Assembly (NCBI RefSeq): GCF_020687745.1
Contig: NZ_JAJEWK010000011.1
Location: 124,001 to 188,000 of the forward strand
Direction: 5' to 3'
DNA: 64,000 nt
DNA from: Chryseobacterium sp. MFBS3-17
GTDB lineage: Bacteria; Bacteroidota; Bacteroidia; Flavobacteriales; Weeksellaceae
Below the pieces are notes generated by a model. The model saw only the letters and a list, made by a program, of their open reading frames with translations. It searched no databases and was not told the DNA's origin. A program made the position numbers and the translations under genes. Of the stretch, positions 17,402 to 25,534 are shown in pieces (position 1 is the first letter of the stretch; each line of letters begins with the position of its first letter).

Positions 17402-19246
17402 ATGAACGCAAGAGCTTTAGAACTTATTAAAAATCCGCAATTGCTGCAGGCAGAAGATCTGGGCCTTCTTTCTAAGGAGATTCAGAAAACCCCCTATGCA
17501 CAGAGTCTCCGGGCCTTGTATCTTTTGGGAGTTTCCAGATTTGATTCAGAAAATTATCAGCAAACACTGGCTACAACCGCAGCATATACCACAGATAAAA
17601 AAATACTCTATCACCTCATCAATGGTGAATCTTATGCGGTGCAGACTGCAAAAGACACGGAGAACCGGGAATCAGAAGAAACGAGTCATTCTTCCGGCAC
17701 ACAACCGGAAAACGTTGGCCACCAACACATTCCTGAGCAGACTGACAGCGGTTTCGTACAGCACATTATTACCGAAACACCGCTTCCCAAACCCGTTTAT
17801 GTAAACGGTGAACTGAACCGGATTCTTTTTGAGGGTGAAGAAGAATTTATGAATCAGGATGCCGGTACAATAGATCTGGAAGCCTCCCAGGAATCCGGAA
17901 CTCTGGTGGTGGAATCTGCCGGCAAACGCGGAGAACAGACGAAAGAATCATTGCCTGTTGCAACAGAAACACAGAAATCTGAAACAGTGGAACCTGTAGA
18001 AATTGCACCGATGCACGTACAGCCTGAGGAACTCACGGCTGATGATCTTAGTACAGAAATAGTGATTGCTGCCGGTGAAGACACTCCCGTTTCGGAAACG
18101 ATTACCTCAGATTTGCAAGAAACTCCTGCAGAGCCGGAAGTTCAAAAAGAAATAGCAGGGGAAGACCAGCCCGCAGATCGCTCCAATTCCCCGGAAACAC
18201 CAACGGAACATCCAGACCAGCCAATTGGTGAATCTGAGGCATTAAATTTACATGATACGGCATCCTTCCTCCCCGAAGTGAAATTGCAGCCTGCCGCTAC
18301 TGCACCACTGAAAGCAGCGCCTCAGAGTGCCAAGGCCAATAAACATGAAGAGGAAATGAAGCGACTGCTGGAAGAAGTGGAACGAAAAATTCAGGAGAAC
18401 AAGAAAAACAGGCAACCCAAAGCGCCCGAGACAGATGCAGAACCGCACACAGATGCCGGAATCAGTTTTGCAGAAACTCAGAAATTTTTAGCTGCAGAGC
18501 CGGTTACAAAAGTAGCTGAAGAAAAACGTGAGGAGCAGATTCAGGAGGAGAAAACAGCCGCCTCAGAAGAAATAAAGGAGCATTCAGCGGTTCAGACGCC
18601 GGTTGTAATTCAGCAGACCGCAGAAACCGGAACAGAAATGCCATCTGCGTCATCTTCCTGGAAGCCCATGAATTTTAACGCCGGTACGCCGGATGCACTC
18701 ATCGGCAAAGTGCCCGATGCACCTGTGACAAAAACTCCGGAAAGTGAACCGGCAGAAATCACCACGCACCTGGAAGCAGTTGAGTTGCCGGAAGCAGCAG
18801 TGAGCCTGTCTGCGGATCCGGAAATTCCGGCCAAAGAAGATGTGGATCCGGAAATTTCCACCGCAAATAAAGCAAACATCGAACAGGACAGCAACGTTCC
18901 GCAGTTCATCAATACCTGGCAAAACTGGCTGAAAATAGACCGTTCAGCAAAACAAAAAACGGAGGAGCAGCCAAAGGAGAAAGCAAAAGCCGAAATCATA
19001 GAAAAATTCATTGAAACGGCCCCTAAAATTTCTCAGCTGAAGGAAGAAACATCTTATGTGGTGAAGGAGAAAAAAGATGATATTTCCCATTTAATGACCG
19101 AAACACTGGCCAATATTTATCTGGAACAGAAGCTCTACGCCAAGGCGGTGGAAGCATTTCAGATTCTGGCCAAAAAGCACCCGGAAAAGAAAGCCTATTT
19201 CAGAGACCGCATCAAAGAGGTCAATCAGCTCCGGAGTAAAATTTAA
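17402..19246 (+). CDS. Long acidic protein with short C-terminal TPR-like segment
   Basis: 614 residues, no signal peptide. Residues 1-75 look helical (ALELIKNPQLLQAEDLGLLSKEI...LRALYLLGVSRF). The central 420 residues are low-complexity and rich in Glu, Pro, Thr and Ala with few hydrophobics, so probably disordered. The last 70 hold a TPR-like pair (TETLANIYLEQKLYAKAVEAFQILAKKHPEKKAYF). It sits 2 bases after lptE and overlaps the next gene, so it is part of the operon. A protein of this plan follows lptE in many flavobacteria. Function unknown; a scaffold tethering two helical ends is one reading. Confidence 0.7.
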   Translation: MNARALELIKNPQLLQAEDLGLLSKEIQKTPYAQSLRALYLLGVSRFDSENYQQTLATTAAYTTDKKILYHLINGESYAVQTAKDTENRESEETSHSSGTQPENVGHQHIPEQTDSGFVQHIITETPLPKPVYVNGELNRILFEGEEEFMNQDAGTIDLEASQESGTLVVESAGKRGEQTKESLPVATETQKSETVEPVEIAPMHVQPEELTADDLSTEIVIAAGEDTPVSETITSDLQETPAEPEVQKEIAGEDQPADRSNSPETPTEHPDQPIGESEALNLHDTASFLPEVKLQPAATAPLKAAPQSAKANKHEEEMKRLLEEVERKIQENKKNRQPKAPETDAEPHTDAGISFAETQKFLAAEPVTKVAEEKREEQIQEEKTAASEEIKEHSAVQTPVVIQQTAETGTEMPSASSSWKPMNFNAGTPDALIGKVPDAPVTKTPESEPAEITTHLEAVELPEAAVSLSADPEIPAKEDVDPEISTANKANIEQDSNVPQFINTWQNWLKIDRSAKQKTEEQPKEKAKAEIIEKFIETAPKISQLKEETSYVVKEKKDDISHLMTETLANIYLEQKLYAKAVEAFQILAKKHPEKKAYFRDRIKEVNQLRSKI

Positions 19247-19635
19247 TGATAAACCGAATGAAAATGGATGGCATCACATTAATTATAGGATTGGTTATTC
19301 TCGGGCTGATAGCCGGCTACCTCAGCGGGTTAGTAGGCATTGGCGGCGGCATTGTGATGGTGCCGGTGCTGGTATTGCTATTCGGTTTTACACAGTATAA
19401 AGCGCAGGGAACAACCCTGGCGCTCCTGATGGTGCCGGTAGGATTTTTCGGAGTGATGAATTATTACAAAACGGGTAATGTGGATGTGAAAACGGCGTTG
19501 CTCCTTTGCTGTGGTTTCATGCTCGGGTCGTATCTGGGCAGTAAAACAGCGATTTCACTGTCTCAGGAAACCCTCCGAAAGGTGTTTGCCGTGCTGATGT
19601 TTGTGGTGGCCGTCAAAATGTTTTTTCAGAAGTAA
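19246..19635 (+). CDS. Half-size TauE/SafE permease
   Basis: 129 residues, about four membrane segments, with one copy of the TauE/SafE repeat motif (GYLSGLVGIGGGIVMVPVLVLLFG). Full-length family members, including the one at 3.4 kb, have two repeats and about 250-270 residues, so this would act as a dimer of halves. Start overlaps the previous stop (TAATG); Met5 or Met7 could also be the start. In related genomes secG is often found near here; this is not SecG. Substrate unknown. Confidence 0.75.
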   Translation: MINRMKMDGITLIIGLVILGLIAGYLSGLVGIGGGIVMVPVLVLLFGFTQYKAQGTTLALLMVPVGFFGVMNYYKTGNVDVKTALLLCCGFMLGSYLGSKTAISLSQETLRKVFAVLMFVVAVKMFFQK

Positions 19636-19643
19636 CGCTCCGG

Positions 19644-20291
19644 CTATTCAATGTTTTTTCGGTCTACAGCTTCCACATCAATGGTGTGCGAAGGTTTATC
19701 TGACTGATAGTTCCGGAATTTTTTCCAAATTTTTTTGCCCAGAACCCAAACGGTAATCACCAGAATCAGCGCTACTATGGCTGCAATTACGGGGGCTGCA
19801 AGCGCCAGAACAGACATCAGACCTGCGCCTGCGGTTTCGGTGGTGGCAACTACAGAATTTCCCAGGCCACCGGTGGTGGCAGTAGAGGCAGCCCTGGTTC
19901 CCGCAAATCCGGAACTGATGGTTGCTGCTGTTCCTCCACCGGCAATCAGAGCAAGTGCCCAGAGCGGCAGCGTCCCGATATCTGTAAACTGAGTGGCAAA
20001 AATTACGGAACCGGCAATGGTAGCCAGCGGTACCGAGAGTGTGTCCAGCAGGTGATCTACAAAGGGAATATAATACGCCAGAATTTCTACCGCAGTGGCA
20101 ATTCCTGTGGTAATGAGTGCCGGAAGTCCAGAGAGCCATTCAAAATTTTCATTCATGGGAATCCAGCCCAGATAAGAAGCCAGACTTACGGCAAACATGG
20201 GCAGAAAAACTCTGAAACCGGTAGCCGCAGCCAGACCAATTCCAATGAAGGCACTCAGAATATAAGGGAGATATGGGATGTGATCCAGCAT
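19644..20291 (-). CDS. DUF4126 membrane protein
   Basis: 215 residues, multi-span. An N-terminal segment (YILSAFIGIGLAAATGFRVFLPMF) and the glycine/alanine/threonine-rich core (IAGGGTAATISSGFAGTRAASTATTGGLGN) are typical of DUF4126. A long C-terminal membrane helix (VIAAIVALILVITVWVLG) is followed by a charged cytoplasmic tail. Family function unknown. It converges with the permease gene, leaving only 8 bases between stops and no visible terminator. Confidence 0.8.
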   Translation of the reverse strand: MLDHIPYLPYILSAFIGIGLAAATGFRVFLPMFAVSLASYLGWIPMNENFEWLSGLPALITTGIATAVEILAYYIPFVDHLLDTLSVPLATIAGSVIFATQFTDIGTLPLWALALIAGGGTAATISSGFAGTRAASTATTGGLGNSVVATTETAGAGLMSVLALAAPVIAAIVALILVITVWVLGKKIWKKFRNYQSDKPSHTIDVEAVDRKNIE

Positions 20292-20319
20292 TTTGTAATT
20301 TTTTTGAATGATTTTAACT

Positions 20320-20327
20320 CAAATTTA
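20320..20327 (-). promoter_or_regulatory. -7 element of DUF4126 gene
   Basis: TAAATTTG on the minus strand, 28 bases before the start at 20291. No TTTG at the usual -33 distance. Confidence 0.45.
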
Positions 20328-20354
20328 CAAAAAGTATGCAAATGAAGCCCAGAT

Positions 20355-20726
20355 TTATTTTTGATTCCGGCACAGCTTAAGGAATTGTGCTTCTACTTCC
20401 TGATAGTGTTCTGGTTTTTTTGATGAAGCCCAGAACAGCATGGATATGCCTGAACTTCCGAATGCCTGGACGAATTCAGATTTGTTCAGTCGGTAAGCCT
20501 CGCGCAGCAGTCTTTTCACACGGTTACGATCCGTGGCTTTCTTGAAATTTCTTTTGGATACAGAAACGGCCAGTTTTGGAACCTGCAGGTCGGCTTGTGG
20601 CAGTGTGATGATTCGCAGATGGCCGCAGGTGAACCACTTACCCTTTTCAAACAATAAGGTAATTTCTTTTTTGGATTTCAGTTTTTCCTGTCCGGGATAG
20701 CGGAAGTTAGGGCTGGTATCACTCAT
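20355..20726 (-). CDS. rnpA: Ribonuclease P protein component
   Basis: 123 residues. RnpA is the protein cofactor of RNase P, which trims tRNA 5' leaders. The family hallmark KKATDRNRVKRLLREAYR (RNR motif) lies at about 68-85, after the FEKGKWF and LAVSVSKRNFKKA strands. Here it is not beside rpmH but is the last gene of a minus-strand operon after tcdA, with which it overlaps by 8 bases; a location away from rpmH is usual in Bacteroidetes. Confidence 0.93.
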   Translation of the reverse strand: MSDTSPNFRYPGQEKLKSKKEITLLFEKGKWFTCGHLRIITLPQADLQVPKLAVSVSKRNFKKATDRNRVKRLLREAYRLNKSEFVQAFGSSGISMLFWASSKKPEHYQEVEAQFLKLCRNQK

Positions 20727-21444
20727 TTTTCAGCAGATAATTGATGACTTCTGCAGCGGCATATAATCCAAATTGAGCCGGTATGAAGCTGATGGTTCCA
20801 TAAAAGGACTTTTTGAAATTGCTGCCGTCTGTCATTTTCAGGCTCTCCTCTTTCTGGATTTCTGTGGAAAAAACACAGCGGAATCCTTTATTGATGTGCT
20901 CTTTCTTCAGTCGTTTTCTCACCTGCTTGGCCAGGAAACAGTTGTGGGTTTTACTGATGTCCCGCACCATCACCTTGGCCGGATCGGTCTTTCCGCCGGC
21001 TCCCATACAACTTACGATTTTAATCTTACGTTTCCGCGCTGCTTTGATCAGGGTGATTTTCGGCGTCACGCTGTCTATACAATCCAGCACATAATCAAAA
21101 CGATTCTGGTCCAGGATTTCTTCCATGCGTTCGGGTTCCAGAAATTCATTAATGGTGGTGAGTTCCAACATCGGGTTAATGTCCAGTAGACGGGTAGTCA
21201 TCAGTGCGGCTTTGGATTGTCCTGCGGTGGAGTGCAGTGCGGGCAATTGCCGGTTGATGTTAGTGAGATCTACCACATCACCGTCTGCTATGGTCATTTT
21301 TCCTACCCCCGCTCTGGCCAGAAATTCTGCAGCAAAAGAACCTACACCGCCCAGTCCTATGACCAGCAGATTGGCGTTTTTGAGTTTTTGAATGCCCTCC
21401 GGGGTAATTAACAGTTCTGTGCGTTCCAGCCAGTCTTTATCCAT
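20719..21444 (-). CDS. tcdA: tRNA threonylcarbamoyladenosine dehydratase
   Basis: 241 residues of the E1-like/ThiF fold. It has the nucleotide-binding loop VIGLGGVGSFAAEFLARAG (about 28-46), the adenylation motif NRQLPALHST and the conserved DSVTPKITLIKAA and GAGGKTDP stretches of TcdA (formerly YgdL/CsdL). TcdA cyclises t6A37 in tRNA to ct6A. Cytoplasmic. It follows the TatD-like gene without a gap and overlaps rnpA, so tRNA modification and tRNA processing genes are co-transcribed. Confidence 0.92.
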   Translation of the reverse strand: MDKDWLERTELLITPEGIQKLKNANLLVIGLGGVGSFAAEFLARAGVGKMTIADGDVVDLTNINRQLPALHSTAGQSKAALMTTRLLDINPMLELTTINEFLEPERMEEILDQNRFDYVLDCIDSVTPKITLIKAARKRKIKIVSCMGAGGKTDPAKVMVRDISKTHNCFLAKQVRKRLKKEHINKGFRCVFSTEIQKEESLKMTDGSNFKKSFYGTISFIPAQFGLYAAAEVINYLLKNE

Positions 21445-22092
21445 TTAATCTGTCAGCTTTAATAAGGTTTGTACATTATTTGTGATGATTCCGGACAGGG
21501 TTTCAATGCTGATGCCCTTTAGCGAACTGACTGTTTCGTATAATTCTGCCAGATTAAAATCTGCCGAATCGGTTTCCAGAAACAGACGGTCTGCAGGGAA
21601 TACTTTCACAAACTGCTGCAAATTTACATGATGAAGGACAGATTTTCCAAAACTGAGATAAAAATTATGTTTCATCATTTCCTCGCCTATGGTGCTGCGG
21701 TTGTTAAAGCCATGAATCACCATCGGCACTTTCGCTGTCTTTTTATAATGCAGCAATGCGGAATGCCGTTTTACACAGTGAATAATCAGCGGCTTACGCA
21801 CCTCATTAGCAATTTCAATCTGTTTCATGAATATTTCTGCCTGAATTTTTTCATCGGTCGCAATCAGTCCGTCCAGTCCGCATTCGCCTATTGCCACACA
21901 TCTTGGGTGCAGTACGGCTTCCTTTAACCATTGAAAATGCGGCGCAGTATCCGCGGGAATATCATGCGGATGAATGCCAGCCGAAAAGTAAGACGGTGGC
22001 CATGGCTCGCCGTATCTCAAATTGTAAATCCCACCGGTTTTTCCGTCAGTATGATGGTGGAAGTCAAAGAAATCTGTGGTGGGAATCTTCAT
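21445..22092 (-). CDS. TatD family metal-dependent hydrolase
   Basis: 215 residues, TIM-barrel hydrolase. Metal ligands appear as FHHHTD (about 9-14), GECGLDGL, IIHCVK, VIHGFNN and LETDSADFN. The frame is open much further upstream (to 22500), but that part lies antisense to the TetR gene and reads as noise; the ATG at 22092 (MKIPTTDFFDFHHH) fits the family. It is shorter than typical TatD (about 255), as in many Bacteroidetes versions. First gene of the operon with tcdA and rnpA; likely a DNA or nucleotide hydrolase. Confidence 0.87.
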   Translation of the reverse strand: MKIPTTDFFDFHHHTDGKTGGIYNLRYGEPWPPSYFSAGIHPHDIPADTAPHFQWLKEAVLHPRCVAIGECGLDGLIATDEKIQAEIFMKQIEIANEVRKPLIIHCVKRHSALLHYKKTAKVPMVIHGFNNRSTIGEEMMKHNFYLSFGKSVLHHVNLQQFVKVFPADRLFLETDSADFNLAELYETVSSLKGISIETLSGIITNNVQTLLKLTD

Positions 22093-22152
22093 TTTTCGGA
22101 CTAAACGTTTGTTTGTATCTAGATTTTTGATAAATTTACTCAAAATCACTGT

Positions 22153-22782
22153 ATGGCGAAAAAATTTACGGAAAAACAAATTCATATTCTGAATACCGCA
22201 GAGGAGCTGATTGCAAAAAAAGGATTTGACGGAACCTCGGTTCGTGATATTTCTGCGGGAGCGGGGGTCAATGTGGCCATGATTTCCTATTACTTTGGCT
22301 CTAAGGAGAAAATGATGTACTATCTGTATCATTTTCGGGTGCAGCGTACAAGGGAGCATTTTTCTGAATTTGCGGAAACCATCAAGGATGGTAAACCGGA
22401 AATGCAGTTGCGTGAGATTGTGAAATATATTGTGAGTCATTTGTATAAATACGCCTATTTCCACGGATTTGTATCTCAGGAATTGCGGCAAAATGATCAT
22501 CTGAAACAGGAATTGATGACCTTTTACCAGTATTGTGTATTAAAATTTGATGAGATTCTGAAGAAGGGTATCGCTTCGGGGGTATTCACTTTTGCGCCGA
22601 AGCCGGAGGATATCCTGTCTATTTTGCTGGGCACAACGTTATTTAACATCCGCAACCGGAGTTTTCTGGATCTATATGTGCGCTATGATTCTGAAGAAGA
22701 GTACCTGCGTGAGGCAGAAAAAAAGACCAAATCCAGCGTGATGCTCACTGTATTTGCGCTTTTGGGTTATGTGCATGAATAA
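22153..22782 (+). CDS. TetR/AcrR family regulator
   Basis: 209 residues. The N-terminal TetR helix-turn-helix is clear (ILNTAEELIAKKGFDGTSVRDISAGAGVNVAMISYYFGSKEKMMYYL, about 11-57). The ligand-binding domain is divergent. It is divergent from the tatD-like operon, with 60 bases between the start codons, so it may control that operon and itself. No obvious palindrome is visible in the shared gap. Ligand unknown. Confidence 0.9.
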   Translation: MAKKFTEKQIHILNTAEELIAKKGFDGTSVRDISAGAGVNVAMISYYFGSKEKMMYYLYHFRVQRTREHFSEFAETIKDGKPEMQLREIVKYIVSHLYKYAYFHGFVSQELRQNDHLKQELMTFYQYCVLKFDEILKKGIASGVFTFAPKPEDILSILLGTTLFNIRNRSFLDLYVRYDSEEEYLREAEKKTKSSVMLTVFALLGYVHE

Positions 22783-22829
22783 AACAGCGTTAAATACTCT
22801 TAAAATCAAAACTATTGGCAAAAAAATTA

Positions 22830-22870
22830 TATTTTTGCAATCGCATGGGCCGGAAAAATATTTCGGGCCT
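22830..22870 (+). promoter_or_regulatory. -7 element and leader hairpin of bamD
   Basis: TATTTTTG (22830-22837) is a -7 element. The leader then forms a hairpin at 22848-22869: GGCC/GGCC and GAAA/TTTC stems separated by one G-G mismatch, loop AATA. An ATG at 22845 opens a 30-codon frame that overlaps the bamD start. Whether the hairpin or small frame controls bamD is unknown. Confidence 0.45.
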
Positions 22871-22884
22871 CTCTACAATATCTT

Positions 22885-23823
22885 ATGAAAAAAATATTTT
22901 TAATTCTTATTGCCGCTGTTCTTGTTACGGCTTGTAAAACAGCTCATGATGAAGCACTGAAAAGTGCAGATAAGGATTTTATTCTGAAAGTGGCCAATGA
23001 ACATTTTGCCAATAGAAAATGGCATAAAGCCGTAGCCCTGTACGAGAGACTCTCGAATCTGGTAGCCGGGACAGATGATGCACCCAATGTGGTCTTTAAT
23101 TCTGCCTATGCCAATTACTATGACAAAAATTACAAGCTGGCCGGGCATCAGTTCAAGAATTTTGCAGTAACCTTCCCGCAGGATCCGCGCAAGGAGGAAG
23201 CGGCCTATATGTCTGCACTGTGCTACTATGAAGGGTCTATGGACTATAACCTGGATCAGACCTCTACGGAACTGGCGATCACCGAACTCCAGAATTTCCT
23301 CAATGATTATCCGGAGTCCGAAAGATCCAAAAACATCAGTGAACTGGTAGATGAACTGTCATATAAACTGGAGTTTAAAGCATACGAAAACGCAAAACAG
23401 TATTACAGAATGGCAGAATATAAAGCTGCCGATGTTGCCTTTGAAAATGTGCTGGATGATTACCCTTCCACGAAATTACGCCCAAGCATATATGACTATA
23501 TCATGAAATCCCGCTACGAACTGGCCGTGAACTCCGTGTACAGTCTGAAAGAAGAAAGAATAGAAAATGCACTGGCATTTTCCAGACAGGTAGAAAAGGA
23601 TCTCCCGGATTCAGACGTGGCCAAAACTGCTGTTTCATTAAGAGAAAAACTGGTGAAAGAGCAACAGGATTTCAGCAAATTGAAAAAACAGATAGAAGAA
23701 CAGAAAGAGGCTTATGAAGCAAAACAACTGCGTGAAGCAGAGAAGCAAACCGCCCAGGCACTGCGTGACAGCGTGATAGCAACCACGCCGCCACCTTCTG
23801 TAACTATTCCAATTCAAAAATAA
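22885..23823 (+). CDS. bamD: Outer membrane assembly lipoprotein BamD
   Basis: 312 residues. Lipobox LVTAC (Cys17), then five TPR-like helical repeats: KVANEHFANRKWHKAVALYERL, FNSAYANYYDKNYKLAGHQFKNF, the loop YNLDQTST, then NAKQYYRMAEYKAADVAFENVL. BamD is the essential lipoprotein partner of BamA in folding outer-membrane beta-barrels. A coiled coil with many Gln/Lys/Glu (about 255-300) extends the C-terminus. It is followed by rpoZ, coaBC, DUF4835 and recN, an order typical for flavobacteria. Confidence 0.93.
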   Translation: MKKIFLILIAAVLVTACKTAHDEALKSADKDFILKVANEHFANRKWHKAVALYERLSNLVAGTDDAPNVVFNSAYANYYDKNYKLAGHQFKNFAVTFPQDPRKEEAAYMSALCYYEGSMDYNLDQTSTELAITELQNFLNDYPESERSKNISELVDELSYKLEFKAYENAKQYYRMAEYKAADVAFENVLDDYPSTKLRPSIYDYIMKSRYELAVNSVYSLKEERIENALAFSRQVEKDLPDSDVAKTAVSLREKLVKEQQDFSKLKKQIEEQKEAYEAKQLREAEKQTAQALRDSVIATTPPPSVTIPIQK

Positions 23824-23827
23824 TCAC

Positions 23828-23835
23828 TACATTTG
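23828..23835 (+). promoter_or_regulatory. -7 element of rpoZ
   Basis: TACATTTG in the 41-base gap between bamD and rpoZ, 29 bases before the rpoZ ATG. Suggests rpoZ can be transcribed on its own. No TTTG -33 box is visible. Confidence 0.5.
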
Positions 23836-23864
23836 CAGTCTAAATTTTTAACAACCCTCTCAAA

Positions 23865-24191
23865 ATGAGCGCAAAAGATATTAAAGCAGAATTAAACACC
23901 ATTACCTACGACAGAGATAAAATTGAAGAAAAAGTGGATTCAATTTACGAGGCGATCGTGATTATGGGTAAAAGAGCAGAGCAGATTAACGCAGAAATCC
24001 GCACCGAACTGCATTCTAAACTGGATGAATTTGCAGTGCATAATGCTACGCTGGAAGAGGTTTTTGAAAACCGTGAGCAGATTGAGATTTCCAAGTATTA
24101 CGAAAAACTGCCGAAGCCTACTTCCATAGCAGTGGCAGAATGGCTGCAGGACGAAATTTATTTCAGAAAAACAGAAGACAGAAACGCTTAA
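23865..24191 (+). CDS. rpoZ: RNA polymerase omega subunit (Bacteroidetes type)
   Basis: 108 residues matching the Rpb6/omega family in its Bacteroidetes form: NTITYDRDKIEEKVDSIYEAIVIMGKRAEQIN, where the MGKRAEQI helix corresponds to the conserved omega helix of other bacteria. Omega clamps the beta-prime subunit in RNA polymerase assembly. Position after bamD supports the call. A strong terminator follows. Confidence 0.85.
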   Translation: MSAKDIKAELNTITYDRDKIEEKVDSIYEAIVIMGKRAEQINAEIRTELHSKLDEFAVHNATLEEVFENREQIEISKYYEKLPKPTSIAVAEWLQDEIYFRKTEDRNA

Positions 24192-24211
24192 TATTTGTTT
24201 CTTATGCTTAT

Positions 24212-24247
24212 AAAGTCACCACAGTTTTGCTGTTGTGACTTTTTTTA
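24212..24247 (+). terminator. Terminator after rpoZ
   Basis: AAAGTCACCACAG / CTGTTGTGACTTT hairpin (one mismatch, short TTTTG loop), with the right arm running into a T-tract. Ends the bamD-rpoZ unit before coaBC. Confidence 0.85.
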
Positions 24248-24296
24248 TTTCGGTATTTATGGTAAAAATGGGTAAATTAGTCCCCAAAATGACAAG

Positions 24297-25496
24297 ATGA
24301 GTCTTCAGGATAAAAAAATACTGATCGGAATCACCGGCGGTATTGCTGCATATAAAATTAGTTTTCTGATCCGCGATTTTGTGAAGCAGGGTGCAGAAGT
24401 ACAGGTCATCATGACGCCGTCTGCCAGAACGTTTGTATCAGAACTTACCCTCGCTACCCTCAGTAAAAATCCCGTGTATTCTGATTTCTATGGTGAAAAC
24501 GGCACCTGGAACAATCATGTGGAACTGGGCATGTGGGCAGATGCCATGATTATAGCACCCTGTACGGCCAATACGCTGTCCAAAATGGTGCATGGACAAT
24601 GTGACCATTTGTTACTCGCTACCTATCTCTCTGCGAGGTGCCCGGTGTTTATTGCGCCGGCTATGGATCTGGATATGTACGCTCATCCGTCCACCAGACA
24701 AAATCTGGAAATGGCCGAAGATTTTGGTCATATCGTCATTCCGGCCGAGGAAGGGGAGCTGGCCAGTGGTCTTGTGGGACCGGGACGTATGGCCGAGCCG
24801 GAAACCATTTTGTATGCTGTAAAGAATTATTTTCTGCCGCAGCATAAAAGCCTGCAGGGCAAAACCGTGCTGATTACAGCCGGACCTACGTATGAAGCCA
24901 TAGACCCGGTGCGTTTCATCGGCAATCATTCTTCGGGAAAAATGGGATTTGAATTAGCCAAAGAAGCCGCTGCCAGAGGTGCAAAAGTAATCCTGGTAAG
25001 CGGGCCCACAGCACTTGTGCCGGAAAACCGGGAGATAGACCTGCACCGGGTAACTTCGGCGGCAGAGATGCTGGATGAGGTTTTCAAGCATTATCACCAT
25101 GCTGATATTGCCATCGCCAGTGCGGCTGTAGCAGACTATGCACCAAAGGAAATCGCACCAGAAAAAATTAAGAAAAATGACGACCATCTTACCATAGAAC
25201 TGGTGAAAAACCCGGATATTCTGAAAACCATGGGCGCACAGAAAAAGCAACAGTTTCTGGTAGGGTTTGCGCTGGAGACTCAGAATGAAGAAGCCAACGC
25301 CCTGGCGAAACTCGAAAAGAAAAATCTGGATATGATTGTCCTGAATTCCCTTCGGGACGAAGGCGCCGGATTTAAAAATGACACCAACCGCATTACAATT
25401 TTCACAAAACAAGAGCAGATCGGATTTGACCTGAAATCCAAGAAGGAAGTTGCAGCAGATATTCTGGATGCGGTAGAAATGAGATTATTAAAATAA
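24297..25496 (+). CDS. coaBC: Phosphopantothenoylcysteine decarboxylase/synthetase
   Basis: 399 residues, the bifunctional CoA-synthesis enzyme. The CoaC half has GITGGIAAYK (FMN site, about 11-20), the catalytic His in NNHVELGMWAD, and the PAMDLDMY clamp. The CoaB half starts near 187 with VLITAGPTYEAIDPVRFIGNHSSGKMG and contains AAVADYAP and KIKKNDDHLTIELVKNPDI. Makes 4'-phosphopantetheine from phosphopantothenate and cysteine in the cytoplasm. Normal length. Confidence 0.96.
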   Translation: MSLQDKKILIGITGGIAAYKISFLIRDFVKQGAEVQVIMTPSARTFVSELTLATLSKNPVYSDFYGENGTWNNHVELGMWADAMIIAPCTANTLSKMVHGQCDHLLLATYLSARCPVFIAPAMDLDMYAHPSTRQNLEMAEDFGHIVIPAEEGELASGLVGPGRMAEPETILYAVKNYFLPQHKSLQGKTVLITAGPTYEAIDPVRFIGNHSSGKMGFELAKEAAARGAKVILVSGPTALVPENREIDLHRVTSAAEMLDEVFKHYHHADIAIASAAVADYAPKEIAPEKIKKNDDHLTIELVKNPDILKTMGAQKKQQFLVGFALETQNEEANALAKLEKKNLDMIVLNSLRDEGAGFKNDTNRITIFTKQEQIGFDLKSKKEVAADILDAVEMRLLK

Positions 25497-25534
25497 ATTA
25501 AGTAAATTTCCGTTTTGAAATTCAGATGTTTACC

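Noticed and set aside
22093-22500. Long N-terminal extension of the TatD-like frame
   Set aside because: It lies antisense to the clear TetR gene, reads as non-protein-like sequence, and the family starts at the ATG at 22092.
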